Assembly: GCA_025716855.1 (NCBI GenBank)
Contig: JAIXMQ010000029.1
Location: 186,001-250,000 of the forward strand
DNA from: Pilaira anomala
Taxonomy: Eukaryota > Mucoromycota > Mucoromycetes > Mucorales > Mucoraceae
DNA: 64,000 nucleotides
Direction of reading: 5' to 3'
This document shows, piece by piece, positions 12,376 through 23,886 of this stretch. A program made the position numbers and the translations under genes. The first letter of the stretch is position 1, and every line of letters begins with the position of its first letter. The notes under the pieces are model-generated. The model saw only the letters and a list, made by a program, of their open reading frames with translations. It was not told where the DNA came from and did not search any database.

Positions 12376-13195
12376 TTTCTTTTTTACTATTATTTGGCCA
12401 AAATTTAATGAAGTAAAGCAAGAAAAAAAAAAAAAGAAGAGTTAATATAATTAAACGAAAAGAAAAATAAATGAACTGCATTGATTTCTTAATATATGTA
12501 TTCTGATTTCAATTGGGTGGAAACGTTTACATAAACAATACGGTCGGTATATACGTGTGAACGTGTGTCCTGAATGCCGGCTAGTCTTCTTTTTATTCAA
12601 ATTCTATTTATTGCTAAATATGTAAAAGAGACTAGAAAAAAAAGTGGTTTTCTTTAATAGAACAAGAGAGACACGCGAAAAAATAAAAAAAGGGGGAAGG
12701 GATGTCAAATCACTTAAAAGGAATAATGAGATTATTATTTCTTCAGAATCGAAGTTTTTTTAGAAGTGTAATATATCAAATCAGCGGCATAAGTGTTACA
12801 AACAAAAATTTACATTGACATGTATGAAAAAAAAAAAAAAAAAAGAAAAGCTAAGAATGACTATTGAATTAGTAATTAAATATGTATGGTACATCTTTCA
12901 AGTTATTCCAAAAAACGGAAAAATGAATTAAATAAAAACAAAAACATTCATTACTTAAAAACTTGAGAAGACAAATGCATAAGCTTACATCTCAAAATTA
13001 TCAAGTAAATTATATGGAACATAAAAAAGACCATAACGAATTTTAAAGCTATTATGTATTCTTAAAGAGTGAAGCTCGTTATTATAAATAAGATTGCTGT
13101 TACGACAATGTCGAAAACTCATCGAAACATCTTTTGTAGGATATTCTCGTAATAATAAGAGGGATACTGTGTCGTTGTTCGACCTAATAAAGGAA

Positions 13196-13590
13196 CTAAT
13201 TTTTGTTTTCTTCCCTTTTTTGTAAGTTACTGTTGGCGTAATGATAAATTAATATCGTTGCAAGACAGTTGTAGCAAATACTTCTAAAACATAAATTTCT
13301 TACTAGTGTATTGACAAATATATATATCCCTAAATGATAAAATAGTTTTTTTTTTCGCGCTAGGCGGTATAATCCACAAAATTTATTATAAACACAATGA
13401 CAAATGATAAAATAGCTACTACATACTTGAATAAACGCAAAGTTTTTGTTATTGTATCCCACGGTATATTGCGTGAAAATATAGCAGTAAATTCTGTACA
13501 AAGAATGAATATGTCTATTATAAAAAGTAACCAAGCCATGCACGAACTTAAAAGAAGAGGTTCTTCTCGTCTAAATCATTTTGAGATTGC
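13196..13590 (-). pseudogene. Possible decayed membrane-protein gene
   Basis: One minus-strand frame from ATG near 13541 reads MAWLLFIIDIFILCTEF and continues through a second hydrophobic stretch to a stop after 59 codons. An overlapping minus frame starting at 13543 is open for 115 codons and carries another hydrophobic helix downstream of a run of ten A residues. Reading the first frame into the second across that run would give two or three membrane helices separated by Lys/Arg, similar in layout to the membrane protein at 11312-12375. I could not build an intact spliced model, so a frameshifted paralogue relic is one reading and chance open frames in AT-rich DNA is the other. Confidence 0.25.
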
Positions 13591-13852
13591 AAGCTAATGA
13601 GTTTAGCCGGAACAAAATAGTAAAGTTCTATGCCAATGACTTTAATTAAAAATAATAATAATCAACAAACACGCAAAAGACTTAAATAAGAAAAATAAAA
13701 ACTATATTCGCAAATATTTAATAAAATCACATATTTCTTTCTTAATTATCGAAAAGAGAAAAGGGTATATTTGAATAAAATACTTAAACAGGTATAAAGT
13801 TGTTCCTTAAAAAAACTTTAAGAGCCCGAATTTAGATGGGAGATCTTGTCAT

Positions 13853-13856
<4 letters not shown>

Positions 13857-13887
<31 letters not shown>

Positions 13888-13917
13888 TGTCGTGCGAATT
13901 TTTTTTTTTTTTTTTTC
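13857..13917. repeat. A28 and T18 homopolymer pair
   Basis: A run of about 28 A and a run of about 18 T are separated by a short mixed segment. As single strands they could pair into an A:T stem. It lies in the upstream region of GLDC, about 600 bp from the start codon. Confidence 0.8.
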
Positions 13918-14492
13918 AGTTACAAGTGATACAAAAGTTTATATAGTAAACAAATCGGGTAGTCTTATCAAAATAATGAAGCGTAAACAAAAGATAAAAA
14001 ACGACTGTTTAGCAGGTTTTTTGACGGTTATAAAGTAAAAAGAAGTTAAAGTAAGATTAGAAGTTGTTATTGTTACCTCCATAATTTGTTACAAGTATGT
14101 TACCAGATTAAAAATTACACAACGTATAAAAATTAAGTGTTTTACAACATTTGGTAACTATTAAGACAAGGGGAAAAAATATGCAAAAAAGTACATCTGA
14201 AGCCTTTAAAAGGAAAGTTTTTTTTTTGAGAAAAAAAAAAGTGACTACTTTGACAGAGTGGACGTACTCGGGACCGAATTTTGCCTGTAATGGTAGGTAG
14301 ATCAAACTTACCTTCGCCAATAGATACGAGTCATCTCGTTAAGGGATCATTCACGCGCCAAATTTAAATAAATACATTTTAACTTCTCCGGTTTTTTCTT
14401 CTTTTCTCTTCTTCAACACATTTCTCTAATAGACAAATATATATAAACTTTTTTTTTTTAAATATATATATATTATTAGTAAATAGTTTGAA

Positions 14493-17400
14493 ATGTTGTC
14501 TCGTATTGCCATCAGATCCAAGGGAGCCATTGCCCGCTTACCTACACAACGTTTGGTATCTCAACCTTTAAGACAATCTATCACCCTTAACAAGCCATTC
14601 ATTCGTCTTCAACATACATCTAAGCCTGCTCTCGCCAAGTTGGCTCCTCTTGATACCTTTCCTCGTCGTCATATCGGTTCTGAAGGTAATGAAGTTCAAC
14701 AAATGTTAAACCAACTCGGTGTTAAAAACATCGATGAAATGCTTGCAAAGACTATTCCTTCCGCAATCCGTTCCCCTAAGCCTTTAGCCATTGGTGAAGG
14801 TATCCCTGAACGTCAATTACTTGCTCGTCTTAAGGAAGTTGCTTCCAAGAACAAGATTAACCGTTCTTACATCGGTCAAGGCTATACTGATACTGTTGTA
14901 CCTAACGTTATTTTGCGTAATATTCTCGAAAACCCCGCTTGGTATACTCAGGTAAAATATAATAATAGATTTTTTTGCGGGGAAAAACGTATACTGATAT
15001 ATAATCTTTTAGTACACTCCTTATCAACCTGAAATTGCTCAAGGTCGTTTAGAATCTCTTTTGAACTACCAAACCATGATTTCTGATTTGACTGGCTTAC
15101 CTATTGCTAATGCTTCTCTTTTGGATGAAGGTACTGCAGCTGCCGAAGCTATGTTGATGGCATGGCAAGCAGCTCGTCGCAAGAAGAACCTCTTCGTTGT
15201 TGACGAAAACTGCCACCCTCAAACTATTGCTTGTTTAAAGACTCGTGCTGAATCTTTCAACATCGAAGTTGTTGTTGCCGATACTTTCCATTACAACTTT
15301 GAAGAACACAAGAAGAACCTTTGTGGTGTCTTATTACAGGTAAATATTTTTCTTATGCAGTTTTATTTTTTATTTTTTATTTGAGTGATGTTTATGAGGA
15401 GGAGCCTTAAAAAAAAAAAGTGGGGGAAATGCGAGTGTTTCAAGTACCGAATAAGGGAAAAAAAACTGAACTTGTTTTTTTTTAGTACCCTGATACCCGT
15501 GGTTCCGTCAAGGATTATGAAAAGTTAACTGCTAATGTTCATGCTGCTGGTGGTCAAGTTGCTGTTGCTACTGATTTAATGGCCTTGACTTTACTCAAAT
15601 CTCCTGGTGAGTTTGGCGCTGATATGGCTCTCGGTAACTCTCAACGTTTCGGTGTCCCAATGGGTTTCGGTGGTCCCCATGCTGCTTTCTTTGCCTGTAA
15701 GGATGAACACAAGCGTCGTATGCCTGGTCGCTTAATTGGTGTCTCCAAGGATGCTGCTGGTGATAACGCTTACCGTCTTGCTCTTCAAACCAGAGAACAA
15801 CATATTCGTCGTGAGAAGGCTACCAGTAACATCTGTACTGCTCAAGCTCTTTTAGCCAACATGGCTGCTATGTACGCTGTTTACCATGGTCCTGAAGGTA
15901 TCAAGGCTATTGCCCAACGTATTAACAACATGACCAATGTCTTGGCCCAAGGTATTCGTAGTGCAGGTCATACCATTGAAAACGATGGTAACTTCTTCGA
16001 TACCCTTTCTATCAAGGTCGGTAACTCTGCTTCTATTCTCCAAAAGGCTGCTGCTGAAGGTATTAACCTTCGTGCCATTGATAACGGTACTGTTGGTGTT
16101 ACTCTTGATGAAGCCGTCACACAAGATGAGCTTACCAAATTGATCAGTGTCTTCCAAAAGGACGGTGCACCTACTGTTAGTGTCGATGAATTAGTTACTG
16201 TTCTTGAACAAAATATTGCTACTTTCCCTAACCAACTTCAACGTACCTCTGCTTACTTGCAACATCCCGTTTTCAACTCTTACCACTCTGAGACCGAGAT
16301 GCTTCGTTACATTCATCACCTCGAAAGTAAGGATCTTTCTTTAGTTCACTCTATGATTGCTCTTGGTAGTTGTACCATGAAATTGAACGCTACTACTGAA
16401 ATGATCCCTGTTACATGGCCTGAATTCTCCAACATTCATCCTTTTGCCCCTGTTGAACAATCTGAAGGTTACCTTACTATGCTCAACGAACTCTCTGATG
16501 ATTTGAAGGAAATCACTGGTTTTGAAGGTGTCTCTCTTCAACCTAACTCTGGTGCTCAAGGTGAATATGCTGGTCTTCGTGTCATTCGTGCTTACCACCA
16601 TGCTCGTGGTGAAAAACAACGTAATGTTTGTTTGATTCCTATCTCTGCTCATGGTACTAACCCTGCTTCTGCTGCTATGTGTGGTATGGATGTTGTCATT
16701 GTTCAATGTAACAGCGATGGTGAATTAGATATGGAAGATTTAAAGGCTAAGGCTATTAAGCATAAGGATAGATTGGCTGCTGTCATGATCACTTACCCTT
16801 CTACCTTTGGTATGTTTGAGGCTGGTGTTGCTGAAGCTTGTGATGTTGTTCATGAAAATGGTGGTCTTGTTTACCTTGATGGTGCTAACTTGAATGCTCA
16901 AATTGGTTTAACTAAGCCTGCTGAAATCGGTGCTGATGTCTGTCACATGAACTTACACAAGACTTTCTGTATTCCCCATGGTGGTGGAGGACCTGGTATG
17001 GGTCCCATTGCTTGTACTAAGGAACTTGAACCTTACCTTCCCGGCCACCCTGTTATCGCTTGTGGTGGTCAAAATGCTATCGGTCCCGTTTCCGCTGCTC
17101 CTTACGGTTCCGCCTCTATTTTACCTATCTCTTGGGCTTATATCAAGATGATGGGTGGTGAAGGTCTTACTCAAGCTACCAAGCTCGCTATCTTAAATGC
17201 TAACTACATGGCCAATCGTCTTGCTGATCATTATGAAATCTTATATACCAACGAAAATGGTATGTGTGGTCACGAATTCATTGTTGATATTAGACCTTTT
17301 GTTGAGAACGGTATTGAAGCTATTGATGTCGCTAAGCGTCTTCAAGATTACGGTTTCCACTCCCCTACCATGTCTTGGCCCGTTACCAACACTCTTATGA

Positions 17401-17717
17401 TTGAACCTACAGAATCTGAGAGTAAGGCAGAACTTGATCGTTTCTGTGATGCCATGATTTCTATTCGTGGTGAAATTCAACAAGTTGTTGATGGTAAGTT
17501 ACCCAAGGGTGATAACATGCTTAACAGTGCTCCTCACTCTATCAAGACCTTGATGGCTGATAAATGGGATCGTCCTTACTCTCGTGATATTGCTGCTTTC
17601 CCTATGCCTTATCTCCGTGAAAAGAAGTTCTGGCCTTCTATTTCTCGTATTGATGATGCCTATGGTGATCGTAACTTGATGTGTACTTGTCCTTCTCCTG
17701 AAGAATACATGGAGTAA
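14493..17717 (+). CDS. GLDC: Glycine dehydrogenase (decarboxylating), P protein, mitochondrial
   Basis: Exons 14493-14951, 15013-15339 and 15486-17717 give 1005 aa, the normal family length. The first 50 residues are Arg/Ser/Leu-rich with no acidic residues, a good mitochondrial presequence. The homologous N- and C-terminal halves are both complete. The PLP-binding lysine is Lys754 in [15 protein letters not shown], followed by the Gly-rich loop. The enzyme decarboxylates glycine and passes the aminomethyl group to lipoyl-H protein in the glycine cleavage system of the matrix, feeding one-carbon folate. The third exon shows strong codon bias (GGT, GCT, AAG), suggesting high expression. The yeast equivalent is GCV2. 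No defect was seen. Confidence 0.97.
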
Positions 17718-18090
17718 ATTCGTTCATAATTCTCTTCTCTTATTTCTCTTGTAATTTTATACACACAGATCATCTTTATACTGTAAATTAGACTTTCTTA
17801 GTACTCCTCCTATATTTTGACCCCTTTCAGCTAGAAAAATATTTTTATATCCTTATCAAATAAAATTTAAAGCAAAACCAATTTGTTTTATTATTTAATT
17901 ATTATATGTTCATGTATGTGTGTATAATGTACACTATTTATACAAATAGTTATGTAAGTTGATCTGATTATGTATAAAATGAAGTTGTACTTCTTATTAT
18001 TCAGAACATCCAATTTTTTTAGTTGATTTGTATAAATAGTTCACGCGTAAATTGAATTTTTGTTAATCATCTTATATTTGATCCATCTGG
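17718..18090. other. Convergent 3' spacer of GLDC and the next gene
   Basis: The 373 bp contain only 3' UTR-like AT-rich sequence from the two convergent genes, with AATAAA-like hexamers near 17860 (ATCAAATAAAA). No other feature was seen. Confidence 0.5.
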
Positions 18091-19034
18091 CTACTTGTGT
18101 TTTTCTGGACTGAAGGGATGGTCGTCACTAACTTCATGCAGATCCGGTAAACGAAAGCGCTTCACAACGGAGTCGGTGTCATGCTCATGGTGTCTTTTAA
18201 GACGAGGACCAACGATCTTTCTGAGATCAAGAATACCCACATCAGGCATACCAGGATGTGTGCTATGTTTTATCTGTAAATCAGGTAACAGTGGTGACGA
18301 TAGTTGTGATTTTTCGGGGGGAGGTGTAGGCTCACGAGAAAGATTGATAACCCCTTTAGCAGATACTTCAATTGAGATGATGTTTTTGCCTGGAGAAGAA
18401 CTTGGATTTTCAGTAGATTCATTAGGCAATTTTTTATCAGTAGGAATAGAAGAAAATCCTTCAGAAATATTAGTGGAAGTGAAGGTCTCTTTAGTAGTAG
18501 GCGAGGAAGATTTTTTAGCGGAAGTATTGGCAGGTTTGCGTCTTCTATGATATCCATTAATAGCTTCGTAAAATGCTATTTCCTTTTCCACTATTCTAGC
18601 TCTTGTTGTAGCATATGGCTCTGCTCTCTGTTGGTCAGTCAAACCCTTTAGCTAATTATAAAGTATACAAATATATTACATCATTATCACAATAAGATTT
18701 TCGTTTTATTTATTCTTACGTTCACTTGATTCTTAAGAATTTTTAGATCTATGTCATCCAAAGATTCGTTCTTGTTTTTTTTCTCTTTTGCTCGTTCAAT
18801 TAACCTTTCAAGTTCCATTTCAATATCATGAAATGATACTGGCGGGAGGGTTTTGTGAAGAACGTTCACGTGATCGAATATAGCATCCCATAAACCAGGT
18901 CGATGGAATCGTGAGTTTTTACCAGGCTGGTGATAGTCTAGAATCTCTAAAAGGTCTTCCTGTCTTTCCAGTGGCCATTTTTCATCAACGTCGTCGAAAA
19001 TTTCATCTTGATTTTTTGGTGATGGAGGAAACAT
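18091..19034 (-). CDS. Putative nuclear protein, possibly EAF7/MRGBP-like
   Basis: Exons 18720-19034 and 18091-18651 join to 291 aa. The N-terminal 100 residues have a Trp-anchored helical pattern (KWPLERQEDLLEILDYHQPG, then RFHRPGLWDAIFDHVN, then LPPVSFHDIEMELERL). The order of motifs resembles the EAF7/MRGBP domain of the NuA4/TIP60 histone acetyltransferase, which has W..E..LL..L..H.P.G...HF and LP.VS...I...L. I rate the match as suggestive only. The second half is low-complexity Ser/Pro/Lys-rich sequence with a basic patch (YHRRRK), likely disordered and nuclear. The start is the first ATG and follows an A-rich leader. Confidence 0.55.
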
Positions 19035-20090
19035 AATTGTTTTACTAAAAAAAAAAAAAAGAAAGATTTTTTTTTTTCCATCTTGGAAAAAGACTTTTAG
19101 TGTCGGGTATTTTATTACTTGTTTGTAAAATAGTAACAAAATCAAAGCAGATCTACAACCTTTTATAGATACATTATACTAATTTGTAATATTACATCCC
19201 CAAAGTATTAATGTTGTCACTTATTTCCTTGACCCCGAAACCTGAATCAGAGGAAATGAATAAAAGTTATTGAAGGTACATATACGTCATTTATCTCACC
19301 ACGGAAGGTTATTTTGGAAACGGAGTTAAAGTCTAATTGATAACCTATTAAAAAAAAAAAAGGAACACTACAGAAAGAAAAAGAATGCCAGCCTTGGCCA
19401 ACTGCGATAGAGATAAATTAGAAGGTGACAAAAGCGGCAAAAAAAAAAAAAAAAACCAGCAAGCTTCGCAGCATACATTTTGAAACAAAATACATTTAAT
19501 AATAAGAAAAAAACGAATAATAATAGAAAACCCGATCTGTGGTAACAATATTATTCTCCAAGGTCAAATAGAGAAAGCTTATTTTTTAGGATAAAGTTCA
19601 TTATTTTAACAGTAGATCAGCATACACATAAAACATTTATAATCTTAATCACCTTTTATAGTATCTCTAGTGAAACAGCATTCAAATTCTATTTGGAAGT
19701 TTTCCAGCAAATACCTGTCTTGTAACCAACTTATTCCAGGATATCTGACAGCATTACGTAACTCTCTAATGATTCTTTATTGTTGAATTAAACCGTACGA
19801 CATTGGCAATAAGTTTATTCCCATGACAAGCAATTAAAAGTTACTTTTTTTTTTTTTGAAGTGGTAAAATTTAATTATGCTGGATCTATTTATTCATTTT
19901 GTAACATGAATCCAAATATATATCTGGATAATATGATAAAGTTACACATATTTTCTCAAGTATTTTAGAAAGATTTAAAGATAATTAGATTAAACATTTA
20001 TAAAAACTACGACGCTTATCAAGCAAAAATAATATTATTTTTTGTTTTTTAAATTACGAAACGAGATAAGGAAAAAAAAGAGTTCAAATT
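19035..20090. other. 1.06-kb spacer between two minus-strand genes
   Basis: AT-rich sequence with A-runs near 19346, 19440 and a T-run near 19845. It should hold the promoter of the 18091-19034 gene and the 3' flank of MLH3. I see no spliced coding structure or RNA gene in it. Confidence 0.5.
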
Positions 20091-20224
20091 TTATAATAAA
20101 GTTTTGCTATTCTTCATGATGTTGTTCCAAGTTATTTTTCTTTTAGGAGTGTATATAGATTTTAATTCTGGGTTCATTGGAACAATCGAAGGTCTATAAA
20201 GGGGGATATACTCTTTAGTGGCCT

Positions 20225-20280
<56 letters not shown>

Positions 20281-23200
20281 CTTTCCACAAAACATGTTCG
20301 TACCTTCCATGGGCACATTGGAAAGGAAAATCACACCTTGCTAACCTTTCCACAATTTCCTTACATTGATTTTTGGTTAGAACATCGTTAAACATGATGG
20401 CACCTAATTGATATATGATTAATGCATTATGATATATATATATATATATAAAGCTTTTGAAAAAACGTACTTCGACAAGCTTTAGATTTCAAGATTTCCA
20501 TGATACCTTTAGGACATGCCTTACTAAGAGAGTCACCTTGATTTTGATCTTTAATCCAGTACGCATAATCACGAATGATATCCTTTAATAAAACATGATT
20601 AGCAACACAGCGGTCAAGGATAAGAGCTGGTAATTGTGTGACATAAATTCTATTCAGATAATTTTTCTTGTTTTCAAAATGAGGCGAAGTCTCTGAAGTG
20701 CTAATAAAAAAACGAGATTGAGCAAATGAATTCTCTGTGAGACTATTAGGTAATGTATTCTTCAATGGATCGACAGAGGAACTACTTGTTGACGATATAG
20801 TGACAACATGTATTCCCCAGATCTTTAAAAACTTTAAGGAACGATCGCTGGTAACAATTTGATACTCGTAGGGTGAATCTAATTCGATACAAATACTTGA
20901 TTCTAAGGTGGTTGGTTTAAAGCAAGATGGTTTTATCATTTCTTCAAGTTTAATTCTTTCATCTGCCGCATGTTGGTCTATCATGACAAATCCTTGATTC
21001 AATTTGACAATAATGTACTTGCTATCCACTTGGCCTAAAACGAGCGAGTTCTGTATGTCAAATTTTGATAATTTATGAGGAGAATCGAAAGCATTGGATT
21101 GAGTTATTCTTGTAGTAATAGGCTTTGTTGTTTCTTCGGAATGGCTTGTTTTAATCCTTTTTAGGTGGGACCTATCAATAGAATTCTGAGTGTGGGAATT
21201 TTGAATCCATGTTGTCGGGATTGAAAGATATCTATAATTAAAAAGTAGATAACAAATATTTATCAATTATGTGCTACAATAAAAAAAGAAAAAGGCTTAC
21301 GAGTTTCCGGTTCTCTGGTCAATGTAAAATATCTGATTTAAATTGGGGTCCCACCAAGTAACAAAATCGGATTCTTCCGCTGAAAAAGTTGAACCTGGAG
21401 AAGGAGTACTAATGTTACTACGAGTGCTATTGTTATGAAACATTTGACTGACTGAGGGAGAATGTCGTAAATAAGGACTCTCTCTATTCTTGATACTTGT
21501 ACATTCACTTGCTATAGATATTGGCCTTGATCGTTTTTTTTTATTAACATCCCGTTTATCTCCCTTTTTGGTTAATAATCCGGCTAATCGTAAGAATTTG
21601 TTGGTAAATTGAATTAAATATTTTTTGATAAGATCATATGCCGAGTGTTCGGTTAATGTTTCCAAGTATGAATTGATCTCATAGTAATTCCAGTCAGGGC
21701 ATATAAATTTAATTACAAATATTGGATGTTTATGGATAGCAGGTCGAGCTTTTATAAAGTCATTGTATTAATTGTGTCACTGTTTTTTCTTTTCTTGTTC
21801 ATAATTATTTAAACATTTTTACCTTTAGTTGTTAAAGTAGACTTCTGTTCCTATATTATGTAAAAAAGCAAAATTATTTAAAGGAATACTTATTAATTGT
21901 GTAGTTATGTGGGTTTTAAAGGTATATTTTGCGTTACCATTAAAGCTAAAAAGTTACTAGAAGAAAAGAGATCAATAACCACTTTATACAACTCATTGTT
22001 GCTGTTGGGTATGAAATAATTGTTTATAACTATATAAAATCAAGCAATTAACATGTATTTTATTTTCTGTATCTTTAATTTTCTCTTTGGGAAACTTACA
22101 AATATATTGATGTGCCTACAATATCCTTATGAGTATATAATAAACATATGAGGATTTTTTTTTTTTTTATTATGACCGACCTTATTTGGGTAACCATGGG
22201 TGGAGAAGAAGCCTTCCAGCTTAACCTTATCCTCGTGCATGTCAAGATATTTTGTATACTAAGTTGAGTTAGTCTCGAAATATAAGTTGATTGATTGGAT
22301 AGTGGTAGTCGAAATTTCGGTCCTTACTTTTATCATTTCCAAACCAAACAATTGTCGAAACGTATCTTGACAAGTCTTTGCCTAATTCATGGTTTAAGAG
22401 ACCTTATTTTATCGAGCATATATACATATATATTCCTTACTTACTTTCTTTACCATCAGTATTTTAGTATTACGAGCATTATCAACAAGAGTGAAATTGA
22501 TATTTTGAAAACATAAGGCAAAGTTAACAATTAATCTTTTTAGAGACTCAGTTATGACGACATGCTGATATGGTGTGGCAGTAAAATGTCTCCGGCGTAC
22601 AGGAAACTGGAAACAAGATTTAGTTATCATATTATCATCCTATAAACAAACACACTACTACCTTATAAAATAAATCCCGCACAATCACAGTGGTACCTGA
22701 ATGTGTTTTTCTTTTGTACTTCGAGTTTGAAATCTTATCGCCAATGATCCTTCCATCCTATAAAAAGTGGGGACCCCGGGAATTTGTTTCAGCTTTCTTT
22801 TAAAAAAAAAACGCAGTTTTTCTTTCATATATTATATAGTAGTTTACCCTCCAAAAGCCTTCAAGCGTATTTTGAGATGAACGATGCCTAGAAATGATCT
22901 GAACTATGGCCTCATTTGTTATAGATGCTAGCGCTATAAGGGAATTAAAATAATTAGTCCTTTACCAGGTATTTTACAGTTTTTGTGGGGTACATGTTCT
23001 TTTTTTAAAGTTCAAGACAAGGGTTACTTATTTAATAAAAATTCAAATTACCTTCGCCTCGGAATCCGAATGTCTTTAACTGACTTACATCAGAGAGTGT
23101 ATGACATTTTGAGGTTACTATATTTGATCTGTAAATGTTACGTTTCACAAAATATCACACTTTTTTCAAACTCACCGTGTCTTTGTCCTATTTTACACAT

Positions 23201-23541
23201 ATTTTGAATACCTTCTCCATTGTCTTCAACTTGTAAACTAAATTTTTCAATATCAATCGAGATTTCAATATTTGTAGCATTAGCATCTATAGCTATTTTG
23301 CTTTTTTTTTTAATAATTTTGTCATGGAAACCTTTGAATTTTTTATTTTTAATGTCAAAAAGTTACCATTATGAATGAGTTCTTTAAGACATTGAGGTAA
23401 AGTAGAAATAACTAAAGACCTATATATTTTATATTTATTATTATAAAAATAAGGGAAAACTCGGTAAATAGCGAAAACAACTCACGATCTCAGTTGATGA
23501 ATAACACTACTATCTAATAATTGGATACTATGTCTAGACAT
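20091..23541 (-). CDS. MLH3: DNA mismatch-repair/meiotic protein MLH3, 16 exons
   Basis: Exons are 23486-23541, 23367-23419, 23176-23286, 23052-23117, 22848-22933, 22662-22757, 22454-22606, 22328-22381, 22181-22258, 22100-22115, 21938-22029, 21823-21850, 21301-21748, 20471-21231, 20304-20403 and 20091-20193, giving 766 aa. The N-terminal GHKL ATPase shows ELIHN/DANATN, DNGEGI and FGFRGEA, then SGTTVIVRDLFYK. The C-terminal half has the endonuclease motif DQHAADERIKLE, then SKACRSAIMFND and FPFQCAHGRPS, which mark MLH3 rather than PMS1/PMS2. MutL-gamma (MLH1-MLH3) nicks DNA in meiotic crossover formation and minor mismatch repair. The 16-nt exon at 22100 is needed to keep frame and supplies the conserved strand QYIFINN. 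The last intron holds an A54 run in the sense direction. Confidence 0.88.
20227..20280. repeat. T54 homopolymer in the last MLH3 intron
   Basis: Fifty-four consecutive T on the plus strand, the longest homopolymer in the window. In the MLH3 transcript it is poly(A) between the donor near 20303 and the acceptor at 20194. Length in the assembly may not be exact. Confidence 0.9.
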
Positions 23542-23886
23542 ATAGAAGACTTGGTAAGGAACGGTAAGAAAATTAGGAAAAAAAAAAAAAAAAAAAAAAA
23601 AAGAACCACCAGTCAATAGTGGAGTCACAAAAAATATAAAAGCTCTTGCTGAAAAAGGAAGTTATTTTTATAGAGTAACGTAACAAATTGACCTATTAAA
23701 AAAAAGCCTTTTTTTTTTTCTTTTTGTAAAAAATAAATAACAAATATTAGATCTGTTTTAGGACACGATAGAGTTTCTCTGCCCGTCCGATGAATTAAAT
23801 CAAAACTTTTATTATTGGTTCTTTGAACCCTATTTTTCTCACGCATCGCCCAGATTACCGGTCGTACACAATTTTTTTTTTCTATA
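23542..23886. other. Divergent promoter region of MLH3 (left part)
   Basis: AT-rich region with an A22 run near 23580. Together with the MITE that follows, it separates the MLH3 start from the amino-acid transporter start by 633 bp. No coding frame is convincing. Confidence 0.5.

Larger units (their letters stand above)
12376..14492. other. 2.1-kb spacer with homopolymers and decayed coding-like sequence
   Basis: The region contains the promoters of the membrane protein (left) and of GLDC (right). It has A-runs near 12824-12843 and an A28 / T18 pair at 13857-13917. Between about 12,975 and 13,700 there is coding-like minus-strand sequence, described separately. Just upstream of GLDC the sequence is pyrimidine-rich with TA-rich leader, typical of highly expressed genes in this window. 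Confidence 0.5.

Noticed and set aside
13141..13200. tRNA-like T-loop word GTTCGACC
   Set aside because: No acceptor stem, D-loop or anticodon arm fits around it. No other tRNA or rRNA pattern was seen in the window.
15852..16157. Antisense open frames within GLDC, the transporter and RPB2 (also 16341-16706, 17197-17400, 25172-25717, 25392-25733, 38687-38896, 39359-39613)
   Set aside because: They are mirror frames of strongly codon-biased genes whose sense frames have clear family motifs.
18095..18550. 151-codon plus-strand frame opposite the EAF7-like gene
   Set aside because: The minus-strand reading has a splice-supported continuation and a proper start. The plus frame is Gly/Ser/Leu text from antisense of Ser/Pro codons.
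20174..20395. MLH3 C-terminus with a poly-lysine tail
   Set aside because: This is read-through into the A54 intron. Splicing at GTACGA (20303) to the acceptor at 20194 restores the HGRPS motif and a normal end.
22181..22258. Apparent frameshift in MLH3 between exons near 22.0-22.2 kb
   Set aside because: It disappears when a 16-nt exon (22100-22115) with its own GT/AG sites is included; the resulting strand AHQYIFINN fits the family.
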